A stretch of DNA of 64,000 bases from QIJE01 sp048541835 (GTDB lineage Bacteria; SZUA-79; Acidulodesulfobacterales; Acidulodesulfobacteraceae): assembly GCF_048541835.1 (NCBI RefSeq), contig NZ_JBLEOY010000001.1:62001-126000 (forward strand), read 5' to 3'. The translations under genes were made by a program, and so were the position numbers. Below are positions 1 through 8,140 of this stretch, in pieces; the first letter of the stretch is position 1, and each line of letters starts with the position of its first letter. The notes below the pieces were generated by a model that saw only the letters and a list, made by a program, of their open reading frames with translations, did no database searches and had not been told where the DNA came from.

Positions 1-227
1 CGCCTGCGGGTCATTATTTAAAAAATATAAGTGTTTTTCCGCAATATATTCCGGTCAGGGGACCGAAAGATATCGTTGGACATATGTCGGTCGTTAAGAC
101 TATGAAGATAGATCTAAGAAACGTCTATAAAAGTAAATCATTAACGGTTTCCCTAAGAAAACCTACAAAATTAGTAAAAATTATGTATAATAAAAAGGTC
201 AGTGTGAATGTTACCATTTCAAAGTAG
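1..227 (+). CDS. YbbR-domain protein (CdaR-like), 3' end only
   Basis: The window opens inside a reading frame that ends with TAG at 225-227. Its last ~74 residues contain a VRGP turn, an IDLRNV segment and a closing alternating-hydrophobic strand (KVSVNVTISK). This is the repeat pattern of YbbR domains. YbbR/CdaR proteins are membrane-anchored extracytoplasmic proteins that partner the diadenylate cyclase CdaA, and the order cdaA-ybbR-glmM is conserved in many bacteria. The next gene here is glmM, 36 bases on, which supports the call. The N-terminal membrane anchor and any cdaA lie outside the window. Assignment rests on a short C-terminal fragment plus context. Confidence 0.75.
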   Translation, partial: PAGHYLKNISVFPQYIPVRGPKDIVGHMSVVKTMKIDLRNVYKSKSLTVSLRKPTKLVKIMYNKKVSVNVTISK

Positions 228-263
228 AATCGATATGCTTTGAGAAAAGGAGATAGGCTAAAT

Positions 264-1625
264 ATGAAAAAATTATTCGGAACGGACGGTATAAGGGGAC
301 AGGCAAACAGATACCCTTTGACTTCGGAAGTGGCCTTAAAGATGGGCATGGCCTTGGTGCAAGTTTTAAAATCGAGAGGAAAAAGACCGAAAATAGTAAT
401 AGGTAAGGATACGAGAATTTCCGGTTATATGCTTGAAACGGCACTTTCATCCGGGATATGCGCTATGGGTTCTGATGTTTATTTGGTCGGACCAATGCCG
501 ACGCCCGGGGTTGCTTTTATAACATCCAGTATGAGAGCCGATGCCGGCGTCGTAATATCTGCTTCGCATAATCCTTTTTACGATAACGGAATAAAGTTTT
601 TTAACGGCGATGGATTTAAATTATACGATGAAGTATGTAAAAAAATAGAGGATCTATTTGTCAATTATAAATTTGACAATGCGGGACCAACGGGGGGTAA
701 TATAGGCAAGGCTCACAGGATAGACGATGCGGCAGGCAGATATGTAATTTTTACTAAGCTATCTTTTCCTAAAAATCTAACCCTGAATGGTTTAAAAATT
801 GTAGTAGACTGTGCTAACGGCGCCAACTATAAAGTAGCTCCGGAGGTTTTTTCGGAACTCGGAGCGGATATCATCTTAGAGAATGCAAGCCCCGACGGAA
901 TAAATATTAACGACAACTGCGGTTCCACGCATCCCGATAATTTGAGCTCATTGGTAAAGAAAAACGGGGCAGACGTCGGTTTAGCCTTTGACGGCGACGG
1001 AGACCGAGTAATTTTTAGCGATGAAAACGGAAAGATACTCCAAGGAGATGAGTTTCTCGCTATATGCGCTATAAACATGAAATCAACCGGAGAGCTAAAA
1101 AATAATGGCGTAGTTACTACTCCTATGTCGAACATCGCCCTTGAACTCTTATTTAAAAAGTATGAGATAAAAACGATTTATACCAAGGTCGGCGATAGAT
1201 ACATTATGGAAGAAATGATTAAAAACGATTATAACCTCGGCGGCGAACAATCCGGGCATATTATATTTTTAGATAATACTAATACCGGAGATGGTATAAT
1301 ATCGGCCTTAAAACTTCTTACGATTATGGTAAAAACGGATAAGCCGCTTTCGGAACTGAGAAAGATTATCGAACCGTATCCTCAAGCTCTTTTCAATGTA
1401 GAGGTACCTTATAGGAAAAACATCGACGAGATGACAAAAGTTTCAAAAAAAATAGATCATTTTAACGAAGTGTTAAAGAATAGGGGCAGGATTTTTGTAA
1501 GGTATTCGGGAACGCAGAATTATTTGAGGGTTCTTGTGGAGGGAAAAAATGATGAGGAAATTAACAGAATAGGTAACGAAATTGAAGAAGAGATAGAAAG
1601 ATACTTTGATAATAACGGCATTTAG
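264..1625 (+). CDS. glmM: Phosphoglucosamine mutase GlmM
   Basis: Converts glucosamine-6-phosphate to glucosamine-1-phosphate for UDP-GlcNAc, peptidoglycan and LPS synthesis in the cytoplasm. The 453-residue product starts MKKLFGTDGIRG, the GlmM N-terminal signature. It has the phosphoserine loop ISASHNP near residue 100, the metal-binding DGDGDR near 240, a GGEQSGH sugar-binding loop and the C-terminal RYSGTQNYLR phosphate-binding loop. Length matches the family (about 445-450). The frame stays open upstream to a TTG at 240, but ATG 264 is preferred because AAAGGAGA lies 10 bases before it and family members begin there. It follows ybbR closely and probably shares its transcript. Confidence 0.96.
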   Translation: MKKLFGTDGIRGQANRYPLTSEVALKMGMALVQVLKSRGKRPKIVIGKDTRISGYMLETALSSGICAMGSDVYLVGPMPTPGVAFITSSMRADAGVVISASHNPFYDNGIKFFNGDGFKLYDEVCKKIEDLFVNYKFDNAGPTGGNIGKAHRIDDAAGRYVIFTKLSFPKNLTLNGLKIVVDCANGANYKVAPEVFSELGADIILENASPDGININDNCGSTHPDNLSSLVKKNGADVGLAFDGDGDRVIFSDENGKILQGDEFLAICAINMKSTGELKNNGVVTTPMSNIALELLFKKYEIKTIYTKVGDRYIMEEMIKNDYNLGGEQSGHIIFLDNTNTGDGIISALKLLTIMVKTDKPLSELRKIIEPYPQALFNVEVPYRKNIDEMTKVSKKIDHFNEVLKNRGRIFVRYSGTQNYLRVLVEGKNDEEINRIGNEIEEEIERYFDNNGI

Positions 1626-1657
1626 CAATAATATTAAGAAATTCGGAGAAACGGTTT

Positions 1658-2386
1658 ATGGAATTAGGCGTAAATATAGATCATGTTGCAACCTTAAGGA
1701 ATGCGAGGGGTGAAATATTTCCGTCTCCGGTTCATGCGGCTTTCGTCGTTTTAGAGGCCGGAGCGTCTAACGTAACCTGCCATTTGAGAGAGGATAGAAG
1801 ACACATAAAAGACGAGGATGTTAGGATTATATCCGATTTAACGAAAAAATTAAATCTTGAAATGTCCGCCGACGAGGGGATAGTAAAAATCGCTATGGAT
1901 ATCATGCCTCGAAGCGTAACTATAGTACCGGAAAGAAGGAAAGAGCTTACAACGGAGGGCGGATTGGACGCAATATCAAACGTAGGCCGATTTAGGGATA
2001 TAAATTCAGAATTTAAATCTATCGGCTGTACAACATCAGCTTTTATAGAACCTGATTTAAAACAGATAGAGGCCGCTGCAGAAGCCGAATTCGACTTTAT
2101 AGAAATACACACAGGCAGTTATGCCGGTAAAACCGGGATTAAGGATAAAGCAATAGAATTAAAAAGGATAAAAGAGGCGGCAAGACATGCCGTAAAAATA
2201 GGACTCAAAATTAATGCCGGACATGGATTAAATTATAAAAATGTTTACGACATCGTCATGATAGACGGTTTTTATGAATTTAATATAGGCTTTTCCATAA
2301 TATCCCGTTCTATATTCACCGGATTGGAGTCCGCGGTAAAAGAAATGCTCGGCATCATAAAGGCTGCAGAATTAGCAAAAGTATAG
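1658..2386 (+). CDS. pdxJ: Pyridoxine 5'-phosphate synthase PdxJ
   Basis: Condenses 1-deoxyxylulose-5-phosphate with 3-amino-2-oxopropyl phosphate to form pyridoxine 5'-phosphate, the last ring-closing step of the DXP-dependent vitamin B6 route. The 242-residue TIM barrel opens with LGVNIDHVATLRNARG and has the family blocks VTCHLREDRRHI (residues ~40-50), the active-site MSADEG strand, TIVPERR, IEIHTGSYA and INAGHGLNY. Length is normal. It lies 32 bases after glmM and one base before acpS, so co-transcription is likely. A GGAG element about 10 bases upstream supports ATG 1658. Confidence 0.96.
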   Translation: MELGVNIDHVATLRNARGEIFPSPVHAAFVVLEAGASNVTCHLREDRRHIKDEDVRIISDLTKKLNLEMSADEGIVKIAMDIMPRSVTIVPERRKELTTEGGLDAISNVGRFRDINSEFKSIGCTTSAFIEPDLKQIEAAAEAEFDFIEIHTGSYAGKTGIKDKAIELKRIKEAARHAVKIGLKINAGHGLNYKNVYDIVMIDGFYEFNIGFSIISRSIFTGLESAVKEMLGIIKAAELAKV

Positions 2387-2387
2387 A

Positions 2388-2798
2388 ATGGTAGAGGGTA
2401 TAGGTATAGACTTAGTTTCTATAAGAAAAATAAAAAAGGCACTGTGTTCGCATAGAGAAAGATTTTATAGCAGGGTTTTCTCGGAAAAAGAACGAAATGT
2501 TATAGAAAAAATTAAATACAGAAACGAACTAAAAGCCATGAAGAAAGCGGCGGGCTATTTTGCGGTTAAGGAGGCGTTTCTAAAGTCCATAGGAGCGGGC
2601 ATCTTTTCCCTGCCGCTGAATAAAATAACCACATCGAATGAAGAAAGCGGGCAACCTTTGATAAATATAGATGAAGATACAGCATATATGATAAGCCGAA
2701 AATTTAAAAAAACTCTGTTTTCGATAAAAGTTAGCATAACCCATGAAAATGATTTTGCCTGTGCGGTTGTTGTGATTCAAAGCCTTAATAAAAAATGA
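2388..2798 (+). CDS. acpS: Holo-[acyl-carrier-protein] synthase AcpS
   Basis: Transfers 4'-phosphopantetheine from CoA to the apo acyl carrier protein, activating fatty-acid synthesis. The 136-residue product has the two metal-binding signatures of the family: the GIGIDLVSIRKI strand at residues 4-15 and the FAVKEAFLKSIGAG helix in the middle. The FSEKE motif is also present, and the C-terminal VSITHENDFACAVVV strand is typical. The start codon is one base after the pdxJ stop, and the 3' end overlaps the next gene by four bases, so all three are probably translationally coupled. Confidence 0.94.
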   Translation: MVEGIGIDLVSIRKIKKALCSHRERFYSRVFSEKERNVIEKIKYRNELKAMKKAAGYFAVKEAFLKSIGAGIFSLPLNKITTSNEESGQPLINIDEDTAYMISRKFKKTLFSIKVSITHENDFACAVVVIQSLNKK

Positions 2799-4423
2799 AA
2801 TTATATTTTTCCGAAAATTTAAAAAAAATAGACGAAGAGAGTTATTCCATTTTCGGATATTCCAAGAATATACTGATGGAAAATGCCGGGGGTGGATGTT
2901 ATAGGGAGATTTTAAAATTATACGGCAAAGATTATCTCTTAAAATCCGATATTACCATAATATGCGGAAAAGGAAATAATGGCGGTGACGGTTTTGTTTT
3001 ATCGCGCTATCTTTTTAATGCCGGGGTTAGCGTAAAGACGGTAATTCTTGCGAACAAAAATTTATACAAAGGGGCTGCCGAAGAAAACTTGAATATTTTG
3101 CTTAATTTAAACTCCGACGTGATAGAAATTTCCGAAATAAAACAACTGCCTATTTTATCGGAAATTTTAGACGGAACGGATATCTTATCCGATGCGATAT
3201 TCGGAGTGGGAATAAACAGAGAAGTAACAGGTTTTTTAAAAGCTGTTATAGAAATAGTCGATACAAAGAGTAGGGAAATTGGGTTTGAAATATTATGTAT
3301 AGACGTTCCAAGCGGGTTAAATGCCGATACCGGAGATTTTATGGGTTCCGGAATAAAAAGTAATATAAAGAGGATTTTTACATTAGGCGGGTTAAAAGCC
3401 GGTTTTTATGTTAACGAGTCAGAGAAGCTTTTACTGAGTGAGAAATTAACACTAATCGATATAAACCAGCCTAAAAAGTTGTTAGATAATTATTATTCTG
3501 GAATAGAAGTAATTGACGAGGAAGAGGCTATAGGGTGTTTTACCGAAAGAAAGGAGACCGGGACAAAATTCGATTACGGGCATTTACTTTCGATAGCCGG
3601 GAGCTATGGTAAAACCGGCGCGGCATATATGTCTTCCTATGCCGGATTTAAGAGTGGGGCAGGTCTCGTTTCCGTAGCTGTTCCGGCTAAATTGAACGAT
3701 ATTATGGAAACAAAAACGACCGAAATAATGACATATCCTGTTTTTGACGATAATAAAGGGTTTTTTGTAGAAGAAAGTGCTGCGGATATTTCAGAGAATA
3801 TGCTTCAAGGTAAGACGGCAGTCGTTATCGGACCCGGAATAGGTCTAAATGAAAGGACGAAGCTATTTTTGAGCAGGCTTATTCGAGATATAAGGGTTCC
3901 TATGATTTTAGACGCCGATGCCTTAAATATTTTATCGGAGAACATGAAAATATTAAAGGAAATTTCTGATAAAAACGATATTGTTTTAACGCCGCATTTT
4001 AAAGAAATGGAGCGTTTGACGGGTATTAACAGAAGAACAATAGAAAAAGACCCGTTGAATATCGGGAAGAATTTTGCCAAAGAGTTCGGGGTATATTTAG
4101 TTCTTAAAGGGTCAAGTATGTTTATATTCGATAAAAACGGCGAAAACGTTTCTGTACAGTGCGCACACTGTACACTGCTTGCAAGCGGAGGAAGCGGCGA
4201 CGTATTAAGTGGCATTATAGGTTCTTTTATTTGTCAGGGTATGAATATATATAAAGCATTGAAGGCGGCATCTTTTTTAATGGTTTATTCTGCCAATAAT
4301 CTTAAAGAAGAATATGGTGATTTTGGGGCAGGAGCCGTGAAGATAGCCGAAAATATTCCGAAAACCATAAATTTAATGAAGGTAAGACATAATAAAAATC
4401 ATCCAAATTCCACACTGCGATAA
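2795..4423 (+). CDS. nnr: Bifunctional NAD(P)H-hydrate epimerase / ADP-dependent dehydratase
   Basis: Repairs hydrated NADH and NADPH. The N-terminal YjeF_N domain (residues ~1-215) epimerises NAD(P)HX and shows CGKGNNGGDGFVLSRYL. The C-terminal ribokinase-like domain (~225-530) dehydrates S-NAD(P)HX using ADP and shows GSYGKTGAAY, a PGIG turn, DADALN, the TPHFKEMERLTG motif, LKGS and the catalytic ASGGSGDVLSGIIG loop. The 542-residue length is somewhat longer than the E. coli fusion, mainly through linkers. ATG 2795 overlaps the acpS stop (ATGA arrangement), indicating coupled translation. Confidence 0.94.
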   Translation: MKLYFSENLKKIDEESYSIFGYSKNILMENAGGGCYREILKLYGKDYLLKSDITIICGKGNNGGDGFVLSRYLFNAGVSVKTVILANKNLYKGAAEENLNILLNLNSDVIEISEIKQLPILSEILDGTDILSDAIFGVGINREVTGFLKAVIEIVDTKSREIGFEILCIDVPSGLNADTGDFMGSGIKSNIKRIFTLGGLKAGFYVNESEKLLLSEKLTLIDINQPKKLLDNYYSGIEVIDEEEAIGCFTERKETGTKFDYGHLLSIAGSYGKTGAAYMSSYAGFKSGAGLVSVAVPAKLNDIMETKTTEIMTYPVFDDNKGFFVEESAADISENMLQGKTAVVIGPGIGLNERTKLFLSRLIRDIRVPMILDADALNILSENMKILKEISDKNDIVLTPHFKEMERLTGINRRTIEKDPLNIGKNFAKEFGVYLVLKGSSMFIFDKNGENVSVQCAHCTLLASGGSGDVLSGIIGSFICQGMNIYKALKAASFLMVYSANNLKEEYGDFGAGAVKIAENIPKTINLMKVRHNKNHPNSTLR

Positions 4424-4460
4424 TAGGTAATGCCGGGTGAATTAAAGGGAGAGAGAGTAT

Positions 4461-4943
4461 ATGGTAGAGGCAAAAGACGTAATGACCGGAAACGTAATAG
4501 TCTTAAACGAAGAAGACGAGATAAAAAAAGCGGCAGATATATTTTTAAAATATAAAATAAATGCGATTCCGGTAGTCGACAAAAATAAAAAACTTACGGG
4601 TATAGTATCAGAAACCGATCTTGTGTATCAAGAATCCAATCTTCATATACCAACCGTTTTCACTATTTTCGACAGTATATTCTATCTGGGAACATCTAAG
4701 CATTTTAAAAAAGACGTGGATAGGATAACGGCAACTAAGATTAAAGACTTAATGAATAAAGACGTTTTTTACGCGAAAGAGAACGAAGATATATATAACC
4801 TTGCAACCGTTATGACGGATAAGAAATTTTACTCTATTCCTATCGTAAACGACGACAAGGAAGTTATCGGCATTGTCTCCAGATACGATATAATCAAGGC
4901 CATGTCTTCAAAAAAGAAAAAAAAAGAGAAACAGGAAAAATAA
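4461..4943 (+). CDS. Tandem CBS-domain protein
   Basis: A 160-residue cytoplasmic protein made of one Bateman module: CBS1 at ~5-60 (VKDVMT-like start, NAIPVVDKNKKLTGIVSETDL) and CBS2 at ~95-152 (FYSIPIVNDDKEVIGIVSRYDII). CBS pairs bind adenine nucleotides such as AMP, ATP or cyclic dinucleotides, and usually regulate a partner. No partner domain is fused here. A lysine-rich tail follows residue 150. ATG 4461 is preceded by GGGAGAGAGAG. It lies between nnr and tsaE, a position I recall as conserved in Geobacter-type genomes, but no specific function is established. Confidence 0.85.
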   Translation: MVEAKDVMTGNVIVLNEEDEIKKAADIFLKYKINAIPVVDKNKKLTGIVSETDLVYQESNLHIPTVFTIFDSIFYLGTSKHFKKDVDRITATKIKDLMNKDVFYAKENEDIYNLATVMTDKKFYSIPIVNDDKEVIGIVSRYDIIKAMSSKKKKKEKQEK

Positions 4944-4945
4944 AT

Positions 4946-5401
4946 TTGCAAAAATTCGAATCCGATTCGCCTAAAAAAACCGAATTTATAGCGAAAGAAT
5001 TTGCGAAAAGATTAAAGGCAGATGATTTTGTTTCGATAAAAGGTGTCTTGGGAGCCGGAAAAACAAGGTTTTCATCGGGGATCATAAGTTTTCTTTGTCA
5101 TAGTGGTAAAAACGGTAATATTTTTGCCACAAGTCCGACTTATACGATAATGAACGCTTATGACTGCGGAATAAAGATAAACCATTTCGATTTTTACAGA
5201 TTAAAAACTATTTATGATTTAGAAAATTGCGGATTCTTTAATTCGTTGGATGGTAAAAATATTACCATTGCCGAGTGGACGGATATAGTAGAGATAGATT
5301 ATAAAAAATATATTATCGGCAACTATTACGTCGTAGATATACAAAAAGACGACGACGGAAAAAAAGAGAAAAGATATATAGAAATAAAAAAAATATTATA
5401 A
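4946..5401 (+). CDS. tsaE: tRNA t6A biosynthesis ATPase TsaE
   Basis: Small P-loop ATPase that works with TsaB and TsaD in forming N6-threonylcarbamoyladenosine at position 37 of ANN-decoding tRNAs. The 151-residue product has the Walker A GVLGAGKTRFSSG (residues ~36-48), SPTYTIMNAY, the HFDFYRL strand and the EWTDIVE motif, all typical of TsaE. The likely start is TTG 4946, only two bases after the CBS-gene stop. AGGAAAA inside the end of that gene would serve as ribosome-binding site. The C-terminal tail is lysine-rich and slightly longer than usual. Confidence 0.92.
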   Translation: MQKFESDSPKKTEFIAKEFAKRLKADDFVSIKGVLGAGKTRFSSGIISFLCHSGKNGNIFATSPTYTIMNAYDCGIKINHFDFYRLKTIYDLENCGFFNSLDGKNITIAEWTDIVEIDYKKYIIGNYYVVDIQKDDDGKKEKRYIEIKKIL

Positions 5402-5422
5402 AAACAATACGGGGAGAAAGAG

Positions 5423-6865
5423 TTGGAAAATTTCGATGTTTGCGTCTTGGGCGGTGGTCCGGCAGGGTATGTGAGTGCATTGAAATCCGCTATCAACGGT
5501 TTATCCGTTGCGATAATAGAAAAAGACAGATTTGGCGGAACATGTCTTAACAGGGGGTGCATACCGACTAAAATATTATATTCAAAGGCAAAATATCTAA
5601 GCAGGCTTAAAGCGCCGGAGCACGGTTTTATCGTGGATGAATTTAGTTTTAACTATGGAGAGATAATAGACTATAAGGATGAGGTCGTCTTGACACTTAC
5701 GGGGGGCGTCGAAAAACTCTTAAAGGCAAGGAAGGTTAAGATTTTTTACGGCTTCGGCAGGGTCGCCGGTTCGGATGATAACGGTTTCAGACTCGGCATA
5801 GCATTAAATGAATATTCTGCCGATAAAAATATAGAGGAAGCACAGATTTCCGCAAAAAATCTAATAATCGCAACCGGCTCGTCCCCTCTTATGATATCCT
5901 CTTTTAATATAGACCATAAAAGCATAATAACGTCAGACGAAGCCCTTTCATTGAGAGAGATACCGAAGTCTTTAATCATTATAGGGGGAGGGGTTATCGG
6001 ATGTGAGTTTGCCAATATTTTTTCGGAATTCGGGTCTAACGTTAAAATAATAGAACTCTTGCCTTCTATACTTTCTACCGAAGATGCTGAGATTTCTAAA
6101 TTTACCCGCAAGGCTTTTAAATCACGTAATATAGATATAACGAACGGCGCGGAGGTAGACAGCATTGCGCCGGCGGCGGCAAACGGTAAGGCCGCGGTTA
6201 CATTAAAAAGCGGTGAAATATTCGAAGCCGACAAGGTAATTGTTTCTATCGGAAGAAGATTAAATATCGCAGGTCTGGGACTTGAAGACACAGGCATAAA
6301 GATGACCGAAAGAGGCAGAATAAAGGTTGACAGCCGTAATGAGACGAGCATTAAGGGGGCTTATGCATGCGGAGACATAATAGACGGACCGATGCTTGCC
6401 CATAAGGCGTCGTTCGACGGAATAATAGCGGCGGATAACATCGCCGGAATAAATAGAGAAAAAAATTACGACGTATTACCCTGGTCCATATATACAAATC
6501 CGCCTATAGGAACCGTCGGGCTAAAAGAGGGTGATGACGGGCTCCCCTTAAATTATAATACGGGGCGTTTTTCGTATGCCGCAAACGGAATGGCTTTGGC
6601 TATGGAAGAAAAAGAGGGATTTTTAAAGGTTTTGGTTGAAGAAAAGTCTAAAAAGATTATCGGAGCGACTGGAGTAGGGGCAGATATTCCTGAGTTAATC
6701 GCAGAAATTGCCTCCCATATGCACTACGGCGGAACTATTTTCGACATAGAATCTACGATTCATTCACACCCCACTCTTTCGGAAATAGTCCCCGAATCGG
6801 CATTAGATTCAATAGGAGAGGCGATTCATAAGTTTAATTCCCGAGCGGCAAAAAAGCATCGATAA
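5423..6865 (+). CDS. lpd: Dihydrolipoyl dehydrogenase
   Basis: FAD-dependent pyridine-nucleotide disulfide oxidoreductase, the E3 component that reoxidises dihydrolipoamide in 2-oxoacid dehydrogenase or glycine-cleavage complexes. The 480-residue sequence has the FAD-binding LGGGPAGYVSA near residue 8, the redox disulfide GGTCLNRGCIPTK near 38-50, the NAD-binding IIGGGVIGCEFA near 190, the ACGDIIDGPMLAHKA FAD motif, and the catalytic His-Glu region HSHPTLSEIVPE near the C-terminus. TTG 5423 follows GGGGAGAAAG. No E1/E2 genes are nearby, so the partner complex is unknown. A soluble transhydrogenase is less likely given the His-Pro-Thr motif. Confidence 0.9.
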   Translation: MENFDVCVLGGGPAGYVSALKSAINGLSVAIIEKDRFGGTCLNRGCIPTKILYSKAKYLSRLKAPEHGFIVDEFSFNYGEIIDYKDEVVLTLTGGVEKLLKARKVKIFYGFGRVAGSDDNGFRLGIALNEYSADKNIEEAQISAKNLIIATGSSPLMISSFNIDHKSIITSDEALSLREIPKSLIIIGGGVIGCEFANIFSEFGSNVKIIELLPSILSTEDAEISKFTRKAFKSRNIDITNGAEVDSIAPAAANGKAAVTLKSGEIFEADKVIVSIGRRLNIAGLGLEDTGIKMTERGRIKVDSRNETSIKGAYACGDIIDGPMLAHKASFDGIIAADNIAGINREKNYDVLPWSIYTNPPIGTVGLKEGDDGLPLNYNTGRFSYAANGMALAMEEKEGFLKVLVEEKSKKIIGATGVGADIPELIAEIASHMHYGGTIFDIESTIHSHPTLSEIVPESALDSIGEAIHKFNSRAAKKHR

Positions 6866-6892
6866 TCTATAATGAGAATATTCTATTAATTT

Positions 6893-8140
6893 ATGGCTCT
6901 TATTATTCAAAAATTCGGCGGCACCTCTATGGGCAGCATAGAAAAAATAAGGCGCGTCGCCGCTAAAGTAATCAAAGAAAAACTCAACCGCAACGATGTA
7001 GTCGTAGTCGTAAGCGCTATGGGCGGAGAAACCAGTAAACTTTTAGATCTTGCTTCTAAAATGGGAGGCTGTCGGAACGATATGGAAACCGACTTGATTA
7101 TTTCCAGCGGGGAACAAGTAAGCTCAGGGCTTCTTTCTTTAGCGTTAAAGAGTGAAGGCTATGACGCTATTCCGTTGTTGGGTCATCAGGTAAAAATAAC
7201 GACGGATGAATTTTATGGAAAAGCAAGGATATCGTCTATAGACGTCAAAAATATATATAGAATGATCAAGCAGGGCAAGATAGTCATTATAGCCGGATTT
7301 CAAGGGATAAATTCCGGCGGGTTTATTACTACGCTGGGGAGAGGCGGATCTGATACGACGGCGGTTGCGGCGGCAGCGGCAATTAATGCGGACAGATGCG
7401 ATATATATACGGATGTAGATGGAGTTTATACGGCAGACCCGTCGATAGTATCGGATGCCAAGCGTTTAGATGTCGTATATTTCGATGAAATGATAGAGAT
7501 GTCGAGCCTCGGAGCAAAGGTATTACAGATAAGATCGGTCGAATTTGCCATGAAATATAAAGTAAATTTATTTGTGAAATCCACTTTTTTAGAGAGTAAA
7601 GGAACACAAATAAAATTTTTAGGAGATGAGGAAGACATGGAAGAGTTGCAGGTATCAAGCGTTGCATGCGACAAAGACGAGGCAAAAATTTCTATAAGGG
7701 GTATTCCCGATAAGCCCGGTATCGCCGCAAAGATTTTTTCAAAAATTTCAGATATAAATATTGTAGTAGATATGATTATACAAAATATATCTGTAGAGGG
7801 TCATACCGATTTGACCTTTACGGTTTCTAAAAAAGATTTGCAAAAAGCGATAGAGATAGCAAGCGATATCGCAAGAGACCTTAATGCAAAAGACGTCATA
7901 AGCGACGATAAAATTGCAAAGATTTCCGTAATAGGAGTCGGAATGCGCAATCATCACGGAACCGCTTCAATGATGTTTGAATCACTGGCCAAAGAAAGTA
8001 TTAATATAATGATGATTTCTACTTCTGAAATTAAAATATCGTGTGTCATAGAGGCTAAATATGCGGAACTTGCCACAAGGGTACTGCACGACGTGTTTAA
8101 CTTGGGAGAAACCGACAATAAAAGAGATGAATGTAAATAA
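6893..8140 (+). CDS. lysC: Aspartate kinase
   Basis: Phosphorylates aspartate, the first step towards lysine/diaminopimelate, threonine and methionine. The 415-residue product starts ALIIQKFGGTSMGS (kinase signature), has SSGEQVSSGLLSLAL and the GRGGSDTTAVA ATP site near residue 150. Two ACT domains follow (about residues 265-330 and 340-405), the usual place for lysine or threonine feedback. Length is typical of the alpha-type enzyme. There is no strong Shine-Dalgarno before ATG 6893. An internal start for a separate beta subunit is possible, as in Bacillus, but not shown. The 3' end overlaps cimA by 14 bases. Confidence 0.95.
   Translation: MALIIQKFGGTSMGSIEKIRRVAAKVIKEKLNRNDVVVVVSAMGGETSKLLDLASKMGGCRNDMETDLIISSGEQVSSGLLSLALKSEGYDAIPLLGHQVKITTDEFYGKARISSIDVKNIYRMIKQGKIVIIAGFQGINSGGFITTLGRGGSDTTAVAAAAAINADRCDIYTDVDGVYTADPSIVSDAKRLDVVYFDEMIEMSSLGAKVLQIRSVEFAMKYKVNLFVKSTFLESKGTQIKFLGDEEDMEELQVSSVACDKDEAKISIRGIPDKPGIAAKIFSKISDINIVVDMIIQNISVEGHTDLTFTVSKKDLQKAIEIASDIARDLNAKDVISDDKIAKISVIGVGMRNHHGTASMMFESLAKESINIMMISTSEIKISCVIEAKYAELATRVLHDVFNLGETDNKRDECK

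Noticed and set aside
5746..6351. Long open frame opposite lpd
   Set aside because: It is the complement of a well-supported dehydrogenase gene, has no ribosome site or recognisable motif and is explained by codon bias of lpd.
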